Of a DNA stretch of 64,000 bases, positions 18,638 through 27,594 are shown piece after piece (within the stretch, counting starts at the first letter, position 1; each line of letters opens with the position of its first letter). Origin of the DNA: Leptospira koniambonensis (lineage in GTDB: Bacteria > Spirochaetota > Leptospiria > Leptospirales > Leptospiraceae). The notes under the pieces were generated by a model, which did no database searches, had not been told where the DNA came from, and saw only the letters and a program-made list of their open reading frames with translations. Location: the NCBI RefSeq assembly GCF_004769555.1, contig NZ_RQFY01000004.1:930001-994000 (forward strand), written 5' to 3'. Both the position numbers and the translations under genes were made by a program.

Positions 18638-20104
18638 TTATTCTCCACCACCTAAGGAAAATGCTCTTTTTCCTTCGAATTTATACAAATTGTCCGTTTG
18701 GATACTGTCCAATCCTGCTTCTGAAATTCTAAGTAATAGTTTTGCGATTTGTTCAGATTGTATCTTAATAAAACCATCTCCTGATTCAGCATCTGGGGTT
18801 TCTGGATTTACGAATCTACATCTCCAATGATCTGTTAAAAAAGTTTCAGGAGCACCATTGGGATAAACTTTTACACCTCTATTCGTGATCATTCTGAGTT
18901 TTAGATCTCCGGAGATTGCGCTTAGTTTTTTAGCAAGTTCTTCAGAAGTTCCCGGTGCCCAATCTAAAAATACATCCACACCCACTAGTTCTTTTTGAAG
19001 AGCTTTTCTTTTGTATTCTGGGATATGGATCGCCTTTGCTTTTCCAAAAGAGATTGGTTTGAACTTTTCTGGAAGATGTCCTAGGTTTCCGATGACTGCT
19101 TCTCCAAATTCTTTTGTACCAACTTTGATACGGCTTACACCTGCTTTATAAATATCTCCAGTGTGAATTCCTTCTTCGATAGTGAGTAACCAAGCGTTTT
19201 GGATTTTAGCTGCGATATCAGGTTGTCCTAAATGTACTAACATCATAACCGCTGCGTTAATAAGTCCGCTTGGGTTTGCGATATTTTTTCCTGCGATGTC
19301 AGGAGCAGAACCGTGGATTGCTTCGAACATAGAGACAACTTCTCCAATGTTTGCGGATCCAGCCATACCAACAGAACCTGCAACCTGAGCGACTATATCA
19401 GAGATGATATCTCCATATAAATTTAATGTTACAACAACATCGTAAACCTGAGGTCTTTCTGCTAAGTGAGCAGCTCCAATATCTATGATCTCACTGGCCG
19501 CTTCTAGATCAGGATATTCTTTTGCAATTTCTTTGAAGATATCATGGAACAATCCATCTGATTGTTTCATGATATTGTCTTTTACCATTGCGGTTACTTT
19601 TTTTCTGCCATATGCTTTTGCGTATTCAAAAGCGTAACGGATGATCTTTTCAGAACCTGGTCTTGAAATTAATTTTAAACATTGAACAGTGTCTGAAGTT
19701 TGTTTGTGTTCTATCCCAGTATAAAGGTCTTCTTCATTTTCTCTTACAATAACAACGTCTAACTTATGATGTTTTGTATCTACATAAGGATAAAGTGAAA
19801 TACAAGGTCTAACGTTTGCGAATAAACCTAAAGTAGTTCGAACGGTTACGTTCAAACTTTTGTAACCACCTCCTTGAGGAGTAGTGATTGGAGCTTTAAA
19901 AAATACTTTTGTGTCGCGTAGAATGTCCCAAGACGCAGGTTCTATTCCCGCACTATGGCCTTTTTTGTAGACTTGCTCTCCGATATCTATAAAGACAGGT
20001 TCGATACTTGCGCCAGCCGCTTCTAAGATCTTGAGAGTGGCGTCCATAATTTCCGGACCGATCCCATCTCCCTTAGCGACAGCGATTTTTTTCTTCGAGC
20101 TCAT
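18638..20104 (-). CDS. icd: Isocitrate dehydrogenase, probably NADP-dependent
   Basis: 488 residues of the isocitrate/isopropylmalate dehydrogenase family. It shows GDGIGPEIMDATLKIL at the N-terminus, the substrate Arg/Ser region in TTPQGGGYKSLNVTVRTTLGLFANVRP, and the signature NLYGDIISDIVAQVAGSVGMAGSANIG. A C-terminal extension of about 140 residues is typical of the Thermus/Rickettsia-type enzyme. It converts isocitrate to 2-oxoglutarate in the TCA cycle. ATG 20104 has GGAGG at about 20110-20114, with a 16-base palindrome immediately upstream. It is convergent with the response regulator, whose stop codon ends one base away. Confidence 0.9.
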   Translation of the reverse strand: MSSKKKIAVAKGDGIGPEIMDATLKILEAAGASIEPVFIDIGEQVYKKGHSAGIEPASWDILRDTKVFFKAPITTPQGGGYKSLNVTVRTTLGLFANVRPCISLYPYVDTKHHKLDVVIVRENEEDLYTGIEHKQTSDTVQCLKLISRPGSEKIIRYAFEYAKAYGRKKVTAMVKDNIMKQSDGLFHDIFKEIAKEYPDLEAASEIIDIGAAHLAERPQVYDVVVTLNLYGDIISDIVAQVAGSVGMAGSANIGEVVSMFEAIHGSAPDIAGKNIANPSGLINAAVMMLVHLGQPDIAAKIQNAWLLTIEEGIHTGDIYKAGVSRIKVGTKEFGEAVIGNLGHLPEKFKPISFGKAKAIHIPEYKRKALQKELVGVDVFLDWAPGTSEELAKKLSAISGDLKLRMITNRGVKVYPNGAPETFLTDHWRCRFVNPETPDAESGDGFIKIQSEQIAKLLLRISEAGLDSIQTDNLYKFEGKRAFSLGGGE

Positions 20105-20116
20105 ACTGACCTCCGA

Positions 20117-20132
20117 TGTAGGAGTTCCTACA
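20117..20132. repeat. Palindrome TGTAGGAGTTCCTACA in the icd leader
   Basis: A perfect 7-bp inverted repeat with a 2-base centre lies just upstream of the icd ribosome binding site. Related palindromes occur at 33755-33770 and 52508-52523 (shared core TGTWGGARTTCCWACA). Confidence 0.6.
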
Positions 20133-20195
20133 AATCGTTTTTGAGATAATCTACAGTCTTATTTCAATCGATGAGGTGCTCTGCGTCAATCTGGA

Positions 20196-21392
20196 TTAGC
20201 TCCAAGGATAGAATTCCAACAGATCTCCTTCTTCCAGGTTTTCTGTTTCTGAGAATTGGACTCCGAGACCGTCTGAAAAAATTCCTGCACGAATATCTCC
20301 GCTTCCGTTAAACTTCTTTTCAGATAAAAAGGTTTGGACTTTGGTCTCATATGAAACCGGAAAGAACTCAGTCAGTTTATTTTTCTTTTTTCTTTCTCCG
20401 GCAAAAGGCAAACAGATTGGTTTCTCTGAAGAAAGTCCTAAAAATTTTCGTATATATGCTTCTACAAAAATCCTAAAACAAACCTGAACGCTAAAAGGAT
20501 TCCCAGGCAGGCCAAAGACTGCCTGCTTATTCTTCTTACCAAACCAAATTGGTTTTCCAGGTTTGATCCTTACCTTATGAAAAACTTCCTTCACTCCAGA
20601 AGTTTCCAAAATTTTAGGAACTAAGTCTAGGTTTCCCATGGAAACTCCGCCGGAGAGAATGAGAAGATCAGAATCCAAACCTTCTTTCACTGCTTTTTCG
20701 AGAAGAATGGGATCATCACCCGCGCGAGTAACAGATAAAGGGCTTATACCATATTTTTGTAATAGAGATCTGATAGAATAAGAATTAGAATCTCTGATCT
20801 GCCAAGGTTTTGGAATTTCGCCAGGACCTACGATCTCGTTTCCGGTGGAGATCACTCTTACTCTAGGAAGTTTAGAAGTTTGAATGGAATATTTTCCTAA
20901 GGAAGAAAGCAAAGAAAGAACAGAAGCGTTGATCAATGTTCCTTCGTTTAAGATTTCTTGGTTTATTTTTAGATCTTCTCCTTGAATTGCTATATTGGAG
21001 AAGGAGCTGGATTTTTCAGTCTTAAAGCGGACTTGTTTCTTTCCATTAGAAATTCCTAAATCTTCGGAATCTTCTATCTTTATAACCAGATCGAAACCTT
21101 CTGGGACCGGGGCTCCTGTCATGATGCGGATTGTTTCTTCTCCGCTTTCTAATCGGAATGATTCTCCTGCATGTAATTCTCTAGTATAGGAATAAATTCG
21201 ATCTTCCGAAAAACCTTCTGATTTTAAAGCAAATCCATCCATAGTTGCCCTATGAAAAGGCGGATAATCTCTATCCGAATGGATCTTTTCTCTTAGCACT
21301 TTACCAAGAGAATTTTCTAGATTTGTATTTTCGGGAGAAGACACACTCGCAGAAGATTCTACGAGTGTGAGCGCCTCTTGGACGGAGATCAA
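20196..21392 (-). CDS. moeA: Molybdopterin molybdenumtransferase
   Basis: 398 residues. DYPPFHRATMDGFAL (about 40-54) is the MoeA N-terminal hallmark, and GGVSMGNLD with PGNPFSVQVCF the MPT-binding core. The protein inserts molybdate into adenylylated molybdopterin to make the molybdenum cofactor needed by the nitrate reductase encoded in the same cluster. The start overlaps the moaC/mog fusion by four bases, so it is the last gene of the narK-to-moeA operon. Confidence 0.93.
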   Translation of the reverse strand: MISVQEALTLVESSASVSSPENTNLENSLGKVLREKIHSDRDYPPFHRATMDGFALKSEGFSEDRIYSYTRELHAGESFRLESGEETIRIMTGAPVPEGFDLVIKIEDSEDLGISNGKKQVRFKTEKSSSFSNIAIQGEDLKINQEILNEGTLINASVLSLLSSLGKYSIQTSKLPRVRVISTGNEIVGPGEIPKPWQIRDSNSYSIRSLLQKYGISPLSVTRAGDDPILLEKAVKEGLDSDLLILSGGVSMGNLDLVPKILETSGVKEVFHKVRIKPGKPIWFGKKNKQAVFGLPGNPFSVQVCFRIFVEAYIRKFLGLSSEKPICLPFAGERKKKNKLTEFFPVSYETKVQTFLSEKKFNGSGDIRAGIFSDGLGVQFSETENLEEGDLLEFYPWS

Positions 21393-22303
21393 TGTCCTTC
21401 TCCTCTCATCATTTTTTTTGCATGGAATACTGCAGGAAGAATTGCCTGTAAACTTTCAGTAGCACCATTCGTGCTTCCTGGGACGGATACTATTAACGTT
21501 TTACCAATTTTGCCTGCAATAGATCTGGATAACATTGCAAAAGGAGTTCTGTCTTGGCCGAAAGATCTCATTGCTTCTGCGATTCCAGGAATTTCTTGCT
21601 CTAAGATCCCTTTTATTGCTTCAGGAGTATTATCTCTTGGCCCGAGTCCTGTTCCGCCTGTTGTAACGATAAGGTCTAATCCTAGTTTAGACCATTCTAA
21701 TATTGTATTTCTTATTTGTTCAGGCTCATCAGGAAGGATTTCTGATTTAATAGTTTCTACATCATGTTCTTTTAATAGGCTTAAGATTGCTTTTCCGGAA
21801 CCATCTTCTCTTTTTCCTTGGAAAGTAGAATCGGAACAAACCAGAATTCCTGCTTTGGAACCTGCTGCAAATTTTGTGATCTGAGAATCCGTTTTTCCAC
21901 CCTTCTTCTCCAAAAGACGAATAGAAGAAATTTCTAGTTCTTTATCTATAGGTTTTAGTAAATCATAAATCACTAATGAAGCTACACTTACACCTGTAAG
22001 CGCCTCCATCTCTATGCCTGTTTTTCCGATCGATTTTGCAGTGGTTAAAATTCGGACTGCATTTTTATCGGAAATAATTTCGAATTCTATTTGGAATGAA
22101 TCAATAGAAACAGGATGACAATGAGGAATTAGCTCCGAAGTTTTTTTAGAACCGAGAAGTGCAGCTGCCTTCGCTACTCCGAAAAGATCTCCCTTAGGAA
22201 GAGTATTTTCTTTGATCCTAATAATGGTTTCCGGTTTGCAGAATACAAAACCTTCTGCTTGGGCAGTTCTAAGAGTTGTTTTCTTTCCGGTAATATCGTT
22301 CAT
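21389..22303 (-). CDS. moaC/mog: Fused cyclic pyranopterin monophosphate synthase (MoaC) and molybdopterin adenylyltransferase (MogA/MoaB)
   Basis: 304 residues with two complete enzymes. Residues about 1-145 are MoaC: KKTSELIPHCHPV holds the conserved Lys/His pocket and GIEMEALTGVSVASL the C-terminal signature, for making cPMP from the GTP-derived intermediate. Residues about 150-300 are MogA/MoaB: SDSTFQGKREDGSG, LIVTTGGTGLGPRDNTPEA and VPGSTNGA, for adenylylating molybdopterin before MoeA acts. MoaA, MoaD and MoaE are not in the window. The fusion joins an early and a late step of the pathway. Confidence 0.92.
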   Translation of the reverse strand: MNDITGKKTTLRTAQAEGFVFCKPETIIRIKENTLPKGDLFGVAKAAALLGSKKTSELIPHCHPVSIDSFQIEFEIISDKNAVRILTTAKSIGKTGIEMEALTGVSVASLVIYDLLKPIDKELEISSIRLLEKKGGKTDSQITKFAAGSKAGILVCSDSTFQGKREDGSGKAILSLLKEHDVETIKSEILPDEPEQIRNTILEWSKLGLDLIVTTGGTGLGPRDNTPEAIKGILEQEIPGIAEAMRSFGQDRTPFAMLSRSIAGKIGKTLIVSVPGSTNGATESLQAILPAVFHAKKMMRGEGH

Positions 22304-22342
22304 GCTTCCTCTTAGCGGGAATCCGCAGGAATCAATATAATT

Positions 22343-22378
22343 CTGCTAAGGAAAACTGCGAGTAGTTTTCCTTAGCAG
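22343..22378. other. 15-bp perfect hairpin between cobA and moaC/mog
   Basis: CTGCTAAGGAAAACT (22343-22357) and AGTTTTCCTTAGCAG (22364-22378) pair without mismatch around a 6-base loop. It overlaps the last codons and the stop of cobA. No T-run follows on the minus strand, so it is more likely an mRNA-processing or stability element, or a partial terminator that lowers expression of the downstream cofactor genes, than a full terminator. Confidence 0.7.
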
Positions 22379-23142
22379 TAGGAGATCCTACCTTCTTCTT
22401 TTAACCTTTGCAGTTCGATATAAAAGTTTACGATTTCTCCGAATATTAACAACGCTGGCGTCTTGATCTGGAATTCTTCTGCTTTGTCCAAACAAGTATC
22501 TAGATTTGCTAAAACCAGTCTTTGGTTAGGAAGGGTAGCGTTCTCTATGAATGCCATAGGAGTGGAGCCAGAGTTTCCGGAATCTAATAAATTATCACGG
22601 ATACTTTCCAAACTGTTCAATCCCATATAGACCAAAACTGTTTTACCCTCTAAATTTAGGTCTTCGAAACTTTCTGGGTTTTTGCCAGTCTTCTTATGGC
22701 CAGATAAGAAAAGTATTTCTCTTGCATATTCTCTGTGAGTGAGTGGAATTCCCAAACTAGAAGCAGCTCCGGAAGCAGTTGTAACTCCAGCTAAAATTTC
22801 ACATTCAATTCCGAGGGAAGCAAGATGTTCTATTTCTTCTCCGGCTCTTCCGTAAATAGAAGGATCACCACCTTTCAAACGAACTATATTAGAATATTGT
22901 TTAGCATATTCACCTAATTTTTGATTAATCTCTGTTTGAAGGCAGCTATGTTGTCCGATCCTTTTTCCTACGTATTCTAAGACCGCGGACTTTTTGCAGT
23001 ATTTTAGAACTCCCGCAGAAACTAGATCATCATATAAAACTACATCTGCTTTTCTTAAAAGTTTTACTGCACGAACTGTAAGAAGGTCCGGATTTCCCGG
23101 ACCGGCACCTACTATATATACTTTTCCTGCGGAAGAGTTCAT
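22372..23142 (-). CDS. cobA: Uroporphyrinogen-III C-methyltransferase
   Basis: 256 residues from the ATG at 23142, placed right after the nirD stop; an in-frame ATG at 23199 lies inside nirD. VYIVGAGPGNPDLLTVRAVK is the SAM-binding start, LKGGDPSIYGRAGEE the second SUMT motif, and ITLTHR-type PLTHREYA the third. It makes precorrin-2, the first step toward siroheme, the prosthetic group of the NirB nitrite reductase in this operon. The oxidase/ferrochelatase for siroheme is not adjacent. Confidence 0.92.
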   Translation of the reverse strand: MNSSAGKVYIVGAGPGNPDLLTVRAVKLLRKADVVLYDDLVSAGVLKYCKKSAVLEYVGKRIGQHSCLQTEINQKLGEYAKQYSNIVRLKGGDPSIYGRAGEEIEHLASLGIECEILAGVTTASGAASSLGIPLTHREYAREILFLSGHKKTGKNPESFEDLNLEGKTVLVYMGLNSLESIRDNLLDSGNSGSTPMAFIENATLPNQRLVLANLDTCLDKAEEFQIKTPALLIFGEIVNFYIELQRLKEEGRISYC

Positions 23143-23146
23143 GATC

Positions 23147-23512
23147 TTAACCCTGAGTTTCCGGGCTTTCGATCCCGATATAAACTGTTCCGTCTTCAAT
23201 ATGAACAGGAAATGTTTTTATGGAATATTCTTCTCCGCTGATACAAGCACCGGTTCTAAGAGAGAAAGATTTTTTATGCATTGGACATGCAACTTTAGGT
23301 TCTCCTTGAGAATCACCGATCATTCCTCTTGCTAAAACCATGTCTCCTGTATGAGGACATTTGTTTTCACACGCAAACCATTCGTTTCTAGAACTGAAAT
23401 GAAAGATCGCGATTTGTTCTCCGTAAACTTTTGCGCAGACTCCGCCATCTTCCGGAAATTCACTGACTGTACTAACGGGTATCCAAACAGGTTCTTTTGT
23501 AGTTGTATTCAT
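23147..23512 (-). CDS. nirD: Nitrite reductase small subunit
   Basis: 121 residues of Rieske fold: CPHTGDMVLARG and CPMHKKSFSLRTGAC are at the places of the two Rieske ligand pairs. Here the motif is CPH...CPMH, so a [2Fe-2S] cluster is plausible, whereas many NirD proteins have lost it. Partner of NirB in NADH-dependent reduction of nitrite to ammonium. Sits 9 bases downstream of nirB and 4 bases before the cobA start. Confidence 0.88.
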   Translation of the reverse strand: MNTTTKEPVWIPVSTVSEFPEDGGVCAKVYGEQIAIFHFSSRNEWFACENKCPHTGDMVLARGMIGDSQGEPKVACPMHKKSFSLRTGACISGEEYSIKTFPVHIEDGTVYIGIESPETQG

Positions 23513-23521
23513 TTTTATCTC

Positions 23522-26035
23522 CTAGTTCGAAACCAATTCTTTTTTAGGCCAATCTACTGGACGTTTTTGTCCTCTTTCTTCGATGAATTTTATAGTTGGG
23601 TCGGCATCTTCGCTGTTTATGAAATGTTTATATCTTTTTTGTTTTTCAGGATCATCTACTACATCTTTCCATTCGCAAACATAGGTTCCAACAAGATTGT
23701 CCATTTCTTCTTCTAACATCTTGTTGATACCAAGTCTGTCATTGATGATCACATCTTTCAGATATTCTATTCCGCCTTCTAATTGTTCCAACCAAGCAGA
23801 AGTCCTTACAAGTTTATCCGCAGTTCTAATATAGAACATCATGAACCTGTCGATGTATTTAACGCAGGTTTCTTCATCCAAATCAGCAGCGAGAAGGATC
23901 GCGTGTTTAGGATTCACTCCTCCGTTTCCGCCAACATACAGGTTCCAACCTTTTTCAGTAGCGATGATACCGAAGTCTTTACCTCTTGCTTCTGCACATT
24001 CTCTGATACAACCAGAGACTGCTGATTTTAATTTATGAGGAGCTCTGATCCCTCTATATCTTTCTTCGATACGAATTGCAAATGCAGTACTATCTTGGAC
24101 TCCGTATCTACACCATGTGGAACCCACACAACTTTTAACGGTTCGCATCGCTTTACCGTAGGCATGTCCGCTTTCGAAACCTTCTTCTACTAGATCTTTC
24201 CAGATATCAGGAAGTTGATCCATTCTTGCACCAAGTAGATCTATCCTTTGACCACCAGTGATCTTGCAGTATAAATCATACTTTTTCGCGATCTGACCGA
24301 TCACGATTAACTTATCTGGAGTGATCTCTCCGCCAGGAATACGAGGAACAACAGAGTAAGTTCCACCTCTTTGGATGTTTGCAAGATACTTATCATTGGT
24401 ATCTTGGATCTCTCTGTGTTTTTGGATCGGTTCGTTGTAAATACTTGCGATGATAGAAGCCACAGTAGGTTTACAAGACTCACATCCATTTCCCATTCCG
24501 TGAGTGCGGATCATCTCTTCGAAACTGCGGATACCTTTTACCTTTGCAATTTGGAACAACTCTTGTCTTGAATATTTAAAATGTTCACATACATGTTCAG
24601 TAACCACTTTACCTTGTGCGCGAAGTTCTTCCTTCAGGATGGAATTCATCTGAGGGATACAACCACCACAACCAGTTCCAGATTTGGTACATTCTTTCAA
24701 TCCTTTCAGATCAGAACAAGCACCTGAACGGATCGCCCCTAAAAGATCCCCTTTAGAAACGTTATTACAAGAACAGATCTTTGCATCATCTGGAAGGGAC
24801 CCGAATGCAGAACCTTCTTCTGATGGAGTTCCTACAATTAAGGATTCAGGTTCAGCAGGAAGTTCTACGTTATTTAAGTAAAGAGTGAGAAGGGTAGAAT
24901 ATGCATCTGCATCTCCTACAAGTATTCCTCCTTTCAGTTTTTTACCATCAGGAGAAAGAACTAATTTTTTATACACACCAGTGCGTGGATTCGTATAAGC
25001 GATAGGAAGATGTTCCGTTTGACCTAAAGCATCTCCGAAAGAAGCAACATCTACTCCGATCAATTTAAGTTTTGTAGAAAGATCCGAACCTGCATAAGAT
25101 TTTGTTTTTTGTCCAGGACTACAAAGATTATAAGCGAGTATTTCCGCCATTTCATAACCTGGAGCCACAAGTCCGTAGATCATTCCTTTATGAAGTGCAA
25201 CTTCTCCGATTGCATAAACTCCGTAGACATTTGTTCTTAGCTCGTCGTCTACGATTACCCCGCCTCTTTGTCCAACCTCTATTCCAGAATTTTTTGCCAG
25301 TTCATCTCTTGGCCGGATCCCTGCGGATACAATCAACATCTCCACATCTAAAACGGAACCATCTACGAATTCGAGACCTTGGAAACTAGAATCACCTAAT
25401 GCTTGTTTGGTTTCTTTGTTTAAATGAATGCGAACGCCTAAGGATTCTATCTTAGATTTTAGAACGGAAGAAGCGGCCTCATCCAATTGCCTAGGCATCA
25501 AACGTGATGCGAATTCAACTACATGGCTTTCCTTTCCCATGTCTAATACTGCTTTAGCTGCTTCTAAACCTAATAAACCGCCACCAAGTACAGCAACTTT
25601 GGAAACTTGTTTAGCGTAAGACATGATCTTTTCTAGATCTTCAATTGTACGATAAACAAAAACTCCTTGTTTATCTACACCTTCAAAATTGGGAACAAAA
25701 GCAGAAGAACCTGTAGCAATTACCAATTCATCAAAAGGTAATTCAGTTCCGGCAGAAGTAGTTACTTTTCTAGAAACTGTATCAACTGAGATCGCAGGTT
25801 CAGAAAGTAATAAGCGGATCCCATTGGTTCTATACCAATCGGAAGGAGAAAGATAAAGAGAATCTGCGGATCTATTTGTAAAGTACTCGGAAAGATGAAC
25901 TCGATCGTAAGCTCTTCTAGGTTCTTCACCTAAAATAGTTACTTCAAATTTTTCTGTTCCACCGTACTCAGCGATTTTTTCGGCGAATCTATGACCCACC
26001 ATTCCATTTCCAAGAATTACTAACTTCCGTTTCAT
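23522..26035 (-). CDS. nirB: Assimilatory nitrite reductase large subunit, NAD(P)H-dependent
   Basis: 837 residues in the usual NirB order. The FAD/NAD reductase module (about 1-400: LVILGNGMVGHRFAEKI, VAVLGGGLLGLEAAKAV) comes first. A Bfd-like [2Fe-2S] segment follows (about 420-465: CSCNNVSKGDLL...GTGCGGC), then a second helical Cys segment (GNGCESCKP). The siroheme/[4Fe-4S] reductase comes last (about 560-760: SCVGSTWCRYG and SGCIRECAEARG giving the four cluster cysteines). It reduces nitrite to ammonium in the cytoplasm. Second gene of the sigma-54-dependent narK operon. Confidence 0.95.
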   Translation of the reverse strand: MKRKLVILGNGMVGHRFAEKIAEYGGTEKFEVTILGEEPRRAYDRVHLSEYFTNRSADSLYLSPSDWYRTNGIRLLLSEPAISVDTVSRKVTTSAGTELPFDELVIATGSSAFVPNFEGVDKQGVFVYRTIEDLEKIMSYAKQVSKVAVLGGGLLGLEAAKAVLDMGKESHVVEFASRLMPRQLDEAASSVLKSKIESLGVRIHLNKETKQALGDSSFQGLEFVDGSVLDVEMLIVSAGIRPRDELAKNSGIEVGQRGGVIVDDELRTNVYGVYAIGEVALHKGMIYGLVAPGYEMAEILAYNLCSPGQKTKSYAGSDLSTKLKLIGVDVASFGDALGQTEHLPIAYTNPRTGVYKKLVLSPDGKKLKGGILVGDADAYSTLLTLYLNNVELPAEPESLIVGTPSEEGSAFGSLPDDAKICSCNNVSKGDLLGAIRSGACSDLKGLKECTKSGTGCGGCIPQMNSILKEELRAQGKVVTEHVCEHFKYSRQELFQIAKVKGIRSFEEMIRTHGMGNGCESCKPTVASIIASIYNEPIQKHREIQDTNDKYLANIQRGGTYSVVPRIPGGEITPDKLIVIGQIAKKYDLYCKITGGQRIDLLGARMDQLPDIWKDLVEEGFESGHAYGKAMRTVKSCVGSTWCRYGVQDSTAFAIRIEERYRGIRAPHKLKSAVSGCIRECAEARGKDFGIIATEKGWNLYVGGNGGVNPKHAILLAADLDEETCVKYIDRFMMFYIRTADKLVRTSAWLEQLEGGIEYLKDVIINDRLGINKMLEEEMDNLVGTYVCEWKDVVDDPEKQKRYKHFINSEDADPTIKFIEERGQKRPVDWPKKELVSN

Positions 26036-26069
26036 TTTATCTATCTCCTTTCCCTTTTAAGGAGCCGGC

Positions 26070-27284
26070 TTAAGCCGACTCCAATTCTAAGGATTCGTTT
26101 TTTCTATTTCTTTCCCAAACATAAGTGTTCATTAAGAACAGAAGGAAGGCAGATAACGCAACCACCACGGATAATACTACGAATCCAACGGAGAAGGTCC
26201 CGGAAATCGCTTTCAAACTTCCTAATAGATTCGGAACGAAAAATCCTCCCAAACCACCGAACGCTCCAATAAACCCAGTGATGATCCCGATCTCTTTGCT
26301 GAATCTAAGAGGAACGAGTTGGAATACTGAACCATTACCTAAACCTAAGAAGATCATTAAAGTGATGAAGGTAGGAAGTATGATACCTACAGAAGGCAAC
26401 CAAGATACCGCGATTAGGCAAGAAGCAACTCCAGCGAATACTCCGAGTAGAACTGTTACTCCGCCAAATTTATCAGAAAGATATCCACCGATAGGGCGGA
26501 CTAAACTTGCACCTAAGATACAATAAGAAGTATAAAATCCTGTGGTGACCTTATCCACACCGTATTGGTCATGGAAGAAGATAGGAAGGAAGCTTGCGAT
26601 ACCTACGAATCCACCAAACGTTACGCTATACAGCAAACAGAAGAATAAAGCATCTCTGGATTTGATTGGTACTAAATATTGTTTTAAAGGCTTTTTAGAA
26701 ATTGTTCCAGGACAATCTTTTGCAAAGAATAAGAAGAATATGAAAGCAAAAGCTAAAGGAATAAGAGCAATACCGAAAACAGCATGCCATCCAAAATTTC
26801 TTGCAAGATCAGGAGCGAAGAATGTAGCGATCACAGATCCGCTGTTTCCAGCGCCTGCAATTCCCATCACTAAGCCTTGGTATTCTTTAGGATACCATCT
26901 ACTAGCTAAAGGAAGAGCTACTGCAAAGCTTGCTCCTGCAGTTCCTAATAATAATCCAACAAGGATAACTTCAGGAAGAGTATGAGCAAATTTCCAGCCG
27001 AGCAATAGAGTGAGCATTGTGACGCCCATTCCACAAAGACCAACGATCTTTGATCCGTAACGATCTGAGAGTAGACCCATTGGGATCCTTAATAATGTTC
27101 CTCCTAGTAAAGGAACAGAAACCAACATACCTTTTTGGGCAGGGCCTAATTTGAATTCTTCTGAAATAAAAACGCCTAAAGCGGCAAGCAGCATCCATAC
27201 CATGAAGCTGAAGTCAAAGTATAGAAAGGAGCTCACGAGCGATGGAAAGTGACCTATGGATAGAAATTCACGAAATTTTTTCAT
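26070..27284 (-). CDS. narK: Nitrate/nitrite transporter (NarK/NasA type MFS)
   Basis: 404 residues, about 12 transmembrane helices. GMLVSVPLLGGTLLRIPMG and GIAGAGNSGSVIATFFAP match the conserved Arg-containing and glycine-rich 'nitrate signature' helices of the nitrate/nitrite porter family, and GFIGAFGGLGGFFVPNLLG matches the second. It imports nitrate for the reductase encoded divergently and heads the minus-strand operon. A consensus sigma-54 promoter lies about 50 bases upstream of ATG 27284. Confidence 0.92.
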   Translation of the reverse strand: MKKFREFLSIGHFPSLVSSFLYFDFSFMVWMLLAALGVFISEEFKLGPAQKGMLVSVPLLGGTLLRIPMGLLSDRYGSKIVGLCGMGVTMLTLLLGWKFAHTLPEVILVGLLLGTAGASFAVALPLASRWYPKEYQGLVMGIAGAGNSGSVIATFFAPDLARNFGWHAVFGIALIPLAFAFIFFLFFAKDCPGTISKKPLKQYLVPIKSRDALFFCLLYSVTFGGFVGIASFLPIFFHDQYGVDKVTTGFYTSYCILGASLVRPIGGYLSDKFGGVTVLLGVFAGVASCLIAVSWLPSVGIILPTFITLMIFLGLGNGSVFQLVPLRFSKEIGIITGFIGAFGGLGGFFVPNLLGSLKAISGTFSVGFVVLSVVVALSAFLLFLMNTYVWERNRKNESLELESA

Positions 27285-27329
27285 TTAAAGCTCTCCGTTA
27301 ACGAGCAGAAACGCTCACATAGATCTTAT

Positions 27330-27346
27330 AGCAAAAGTCGTGCCAA
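27330..27346 (-). promoter_or_regulatory. Sigma-54 (-24/-12) promoter of narK operon
   Basis: Minus strand TTGGCACGACTTTTGCT matches the RpoN consensus TTGGCACG-N4-TTGCW at every fixed position, with GG-N10-GC spacing. Transcription should begin near 27319, leaving about 35 bases before the narK ATG. This makes the operon dependent on RpoN and an enhancer-binding protein such as NtrC. Confidence 0.88.
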
Positions 27347-27484
27347 GTTTCTGGATGAATTTTTGAAAAAGATTATATTAAGAGTTAATCATATAAAAAT
27401 TTAGATTAAGCCCTTCTTTTTCGAACACATGATAAAATTCTACTATCGATAGATTTAAGAATAGAGAACAATATTGCTAGAAAT

Positions 27485-27523
27485 TACGCATATATTGTAC
27501 ATGATGCTTAATATAAGTGCGTA
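27485..27523. promoter_or_regulatory. Candidate enhancer (activator) dyad for both sigma-54 promoters
   Basis: TACGCA (27485-27490) and TGCGTA (27518-27523) form an inverted repeat flanked by similar TATATT/AATATA sequence. It lies about 165-205 bases upstream of the expected narK start and about 100-140 upstream of the expected nitrate reductase start, the normal range for NtrC-like enhancer sites. The protein that binds it is unknown. Confidence 0.35.
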
Positions 27524-27594
27524 TAATTTAGATTCGCTGAATTTCTATTCGGATATAATACGAGTTTGGTTGAATCGGTTATAAAATTTATTAA

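Noticed and set aside
22300..23200. Cobalamin riboswitch near cobA
   Set aside because: No B12-box-like sequence is present, and cobA is embedded in the nitrate operon, where it serves siroheme synthesis.
27461..27478. A further sigma-54-like box ending in ATTGCTA
   Set aside because: The -24 GG is GA here and the match is poor; the box at 27595-27611 is far better.
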